Source of the DNA: CAYFIW01 sp964500645
GTDB taxonomy: Bacteria; Chloroflexota; Dehalococcoidia; Lucifugimonadales; UBA826
Direction: 5' to 3'
Length of the DNA: 6,862 bases
Assembly: GCA_964500645.1 (NCBI GenBank)
Contig: CAZCOH010000075.1
Span: 1-6,862, forward strand
The notes under the pieces are model-generated. The model worked only from the letters and a program-made list of their open reading frames with translations, did not search any database and had not been told where the DNA came from. The translations under genes were made by a program, and so were the position numbers. This document shows positions 5,606 to 6,862 of this stretch, in pieces. The number at the start of each line of letters is the position of its first letter. Within the stretch, counting starts at the first letter, position 1.

Positions 5606-6862
5606 ATGGGTGAAATAGTATTAGCCAAGCTTGGGAAAAACATAACCATATGTGAACTAGTAGAGACAATTTCTAGCAAGAAACGTGTGAGACTTAAGTT
5701 TGGAAAAAACAAAGAAACTAAAGTTCCATCCACCAAGATCATATTACGTACGGGCAAACAAGTTATATCAAGTCAGGATATTTTAAATTTTGCCGAAAAA
5801 TCAAAAAAAATCGCCTCTTCAATAGACGTCTCAGAATTATGGCGGTCATTGCAAAAAATATGCATGACTATTTCGGTAATCGAAATATTAGAGACTTTAG
5901 ATAAAAACACTAACTGCCCAGAGAATATTGCGGCAGTTTACCTGGCATTTGAGAACGACCCCTTATATTTTGAAGAAATTAATGACGAATTCGTGATCGC
6001 GAAAGCAGACTCAGTCAAACAAGTTTTACATAAAAAACAGTTGGCGGAACAAAAAAGACAGGAAAGTGTAGAACTCTTAGGGTTGCTAGAATCTGGAGAC
6101 ACCCGGAATGAATTGAGCAATTTCCAAAAAGAATCCTTAGACCACCTACGTGAATTTGCAATTTTTGGTTCACAATACAATCGTAGTTCTGTAGCAATAG
6201 AATTACTTAAATTGAAAATCTCTGGAGATAGCGATCATCTACAACGTTATACCTTCGAAGGCCTTTCAAGACTCGGTATATTTAAACCCGATGAGCCTGT
6301 AGAGCTTGAACGAAACCACATATCGACTCAATTCAGCGAGGATGTACAGTCTGAATTGTCAAAACTGCAGCCTTTTTCCGCACCCTCTGTCGACTTAACC
6401 GATTTACCGACATATACCATTGACGATGAAGACACTCTAGATAGAGACGATGCTTTTTCCGTCACAGAAAATTATTTGTGGATACACATCTCCAATATTT
6501 CATCCTACATTCCAGAAGATTCAGAAATTGACAAAGAGGCATCCAAAAGGTCTTCAACTTTATATATACCAGACGGAAAAGTACCGATGATCCCGAAATT
6601 CATCTCTGAAGGGCAAGCAAGCCTCACCCCTCCTGAACATAAATCATGCATCTCATTAAAGTTAGACACACGAATCGATGGTTACCCTCAAAATGGATCA
6701 TTCGAAATCACTAAAATACAAGTGGATAGATCTCTAAGTTATAACCAAGCCGATAACCTGCTGAACGATAACAATAATGAATTATCAAGGATACTGAAAA
6801 AAGTCTCTACTATTACCAACAGTTCTAAGGAAAAAAGATTAGCAAAAAAAGCTCTAATTGTT
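5606..6862 (+). CDS. RNase II/R-family 3'-5' exoribonuclease (RNB domain), 3' end cut off
   Basis: An open frame of 419 codons runs from the ATG at 5606 to the window edge without a stop. The RNB catalytic motif is in residues 272-285 (IDDEDTLDRDDAFS); D273, D279, D281 and D282 match the Mg-binding aspartates D201, D207, D209 and D210 of Escherichia coli RNase II. DKEASKRSSTLYIPDG (309-324) matches the conserved segment carrying Y253 of RNase II, here Y320, followed by VPMIP. The first ~250 residues lack the usual pair of cold-shock domains. They begin with a small basic segment (KKRVRLKFG) and continue with a probably helical, winged-helix-like region. That layout recalls cyanobacterial (zam) and organellar RNase II proteins. 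The role would be cytoplasmic RNA decay or processing. No clear ribosome site precedes the ATG, so translation probably depends on coupling to the monooxygenase stop 6 nt upstream. The C-terminal S1 domain expected in the family is outside the window. Confidence 0.88.
   Translation, partial: MGEIVLAKLGKNITICELVETISSKKRVRLKFGKNKETKVPSTKIILRTGKQVISSQDILNFAEKSKKIASSIDVSELWRSLQKICMTISVIEILETLDKNTNCPENIAAVYLAFENDPLYFEEINDEFVIAKADSVKQVLHKKQLAEQKRQESVELLGLLESGDTRNELSNFQKESLDHLREFAIFGSQYNRSSVAIELLKLKISGDSDHLQRYTFEGLSRLGIFKPDEPVELERNHISTQFSEDVQSELSKLQPFSAPSVDLTDLPTYTIDDEDTLDRDDAFSVTENYLWIHISNISSYIPEDSEIDKEASKRSSTLYIPDGKVPMIPKFISEGQASLTPPEHKSCISLKLDTRIDGYPQNGSFEITKIQVDRSLSYNQADNLLNDNNNELSRILKKVSTITNSSKEKRLAKKALIV

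Noticed and set aside
5133..6197. Five minus-strand open frames between 5133 and 6197
   Set aside because: All are antisense to the monooxygenase or RNase genes, whose conserved motifs fix the plus strand as coding.

Overview
The window is a compact, AT-rich stretch of bacterial chromosome (by eye roughly 40% GC). It starts inside the first ~45 nt of a 16S rRNA gene on the minus strand and ends inside an RNase II-type gene on the plus strand. The 16S fragment proves a bacterial origin. Marine Chloroflexota of the SAR202 type are a plausible source: the genome looks AT-rich and tightly packed, and it carries an L-2-hydroxyglutarate oxidase-type FAD enzyme and a luciferase-like flavin monooxygenase, a family greatly expanded in SAR202. 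This is inference from gene content; only 38 nt of strongly conserved 16S are present, so taxonomy cannot be settled here.

Layout. (1) Positions 1-160, minus strand: start of a ribosomal RNA operon with a clear sigma70-type promoter (TTGACG-17-TAAACT), two leader hairpins and a near-perfect boxA antitermination element. (2) Positions 205-1425, minus strand: lhgO-like FAD oxidoreductase, pointing into the rRNA promoter. (3) Positions 1426-1600: divergent control region with a perfect 10-bp inverted repeat. (4) Positions 1601-3227, plus strand: a two-gene unit of a PLP-dependent serine/threonine dehydratase-like enzyme and a DinB-superfamily protein, 4 nt apart. (5) Positions 3243-4355, minus strand: an M42-like metallopeptidase, converging on the dinB-like gene with a 15-nt gap. 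(6) Positions 4356-4516: second divergent control region, with a strong promoter facing right. (7) Positions 4517-6862, plus strand: a luciferase-like monooxygenase followed after 6 nt by an RNase II/R-family exoribonuclease of the cyanobacterial/organellar kind, cut by the window edge.

How they fit together. Most genes are small-molecule catabolism enzymes: oxidation of a 2-hydroxy acid, deamination of a hydroxy amino acid, peptide trimming and flavin-dependent oxygenation. This would suit a heterotroph living on diverse organic matter, but no single pathway is spelled out. The gene pairs in (4) and (7) are probably co-transcribed. I see no CRISPR array, insertion sequence, phage gene, toxin-antitoxin pair, tRNA or clear defence system. 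The most informative non-coding signals are the rRNA leader, the palindrome at 1526-1552 and the promoter at 4402-4430. I did not find a convincing undescribed system; the region looks like ordinary core and metabolic chromosome.
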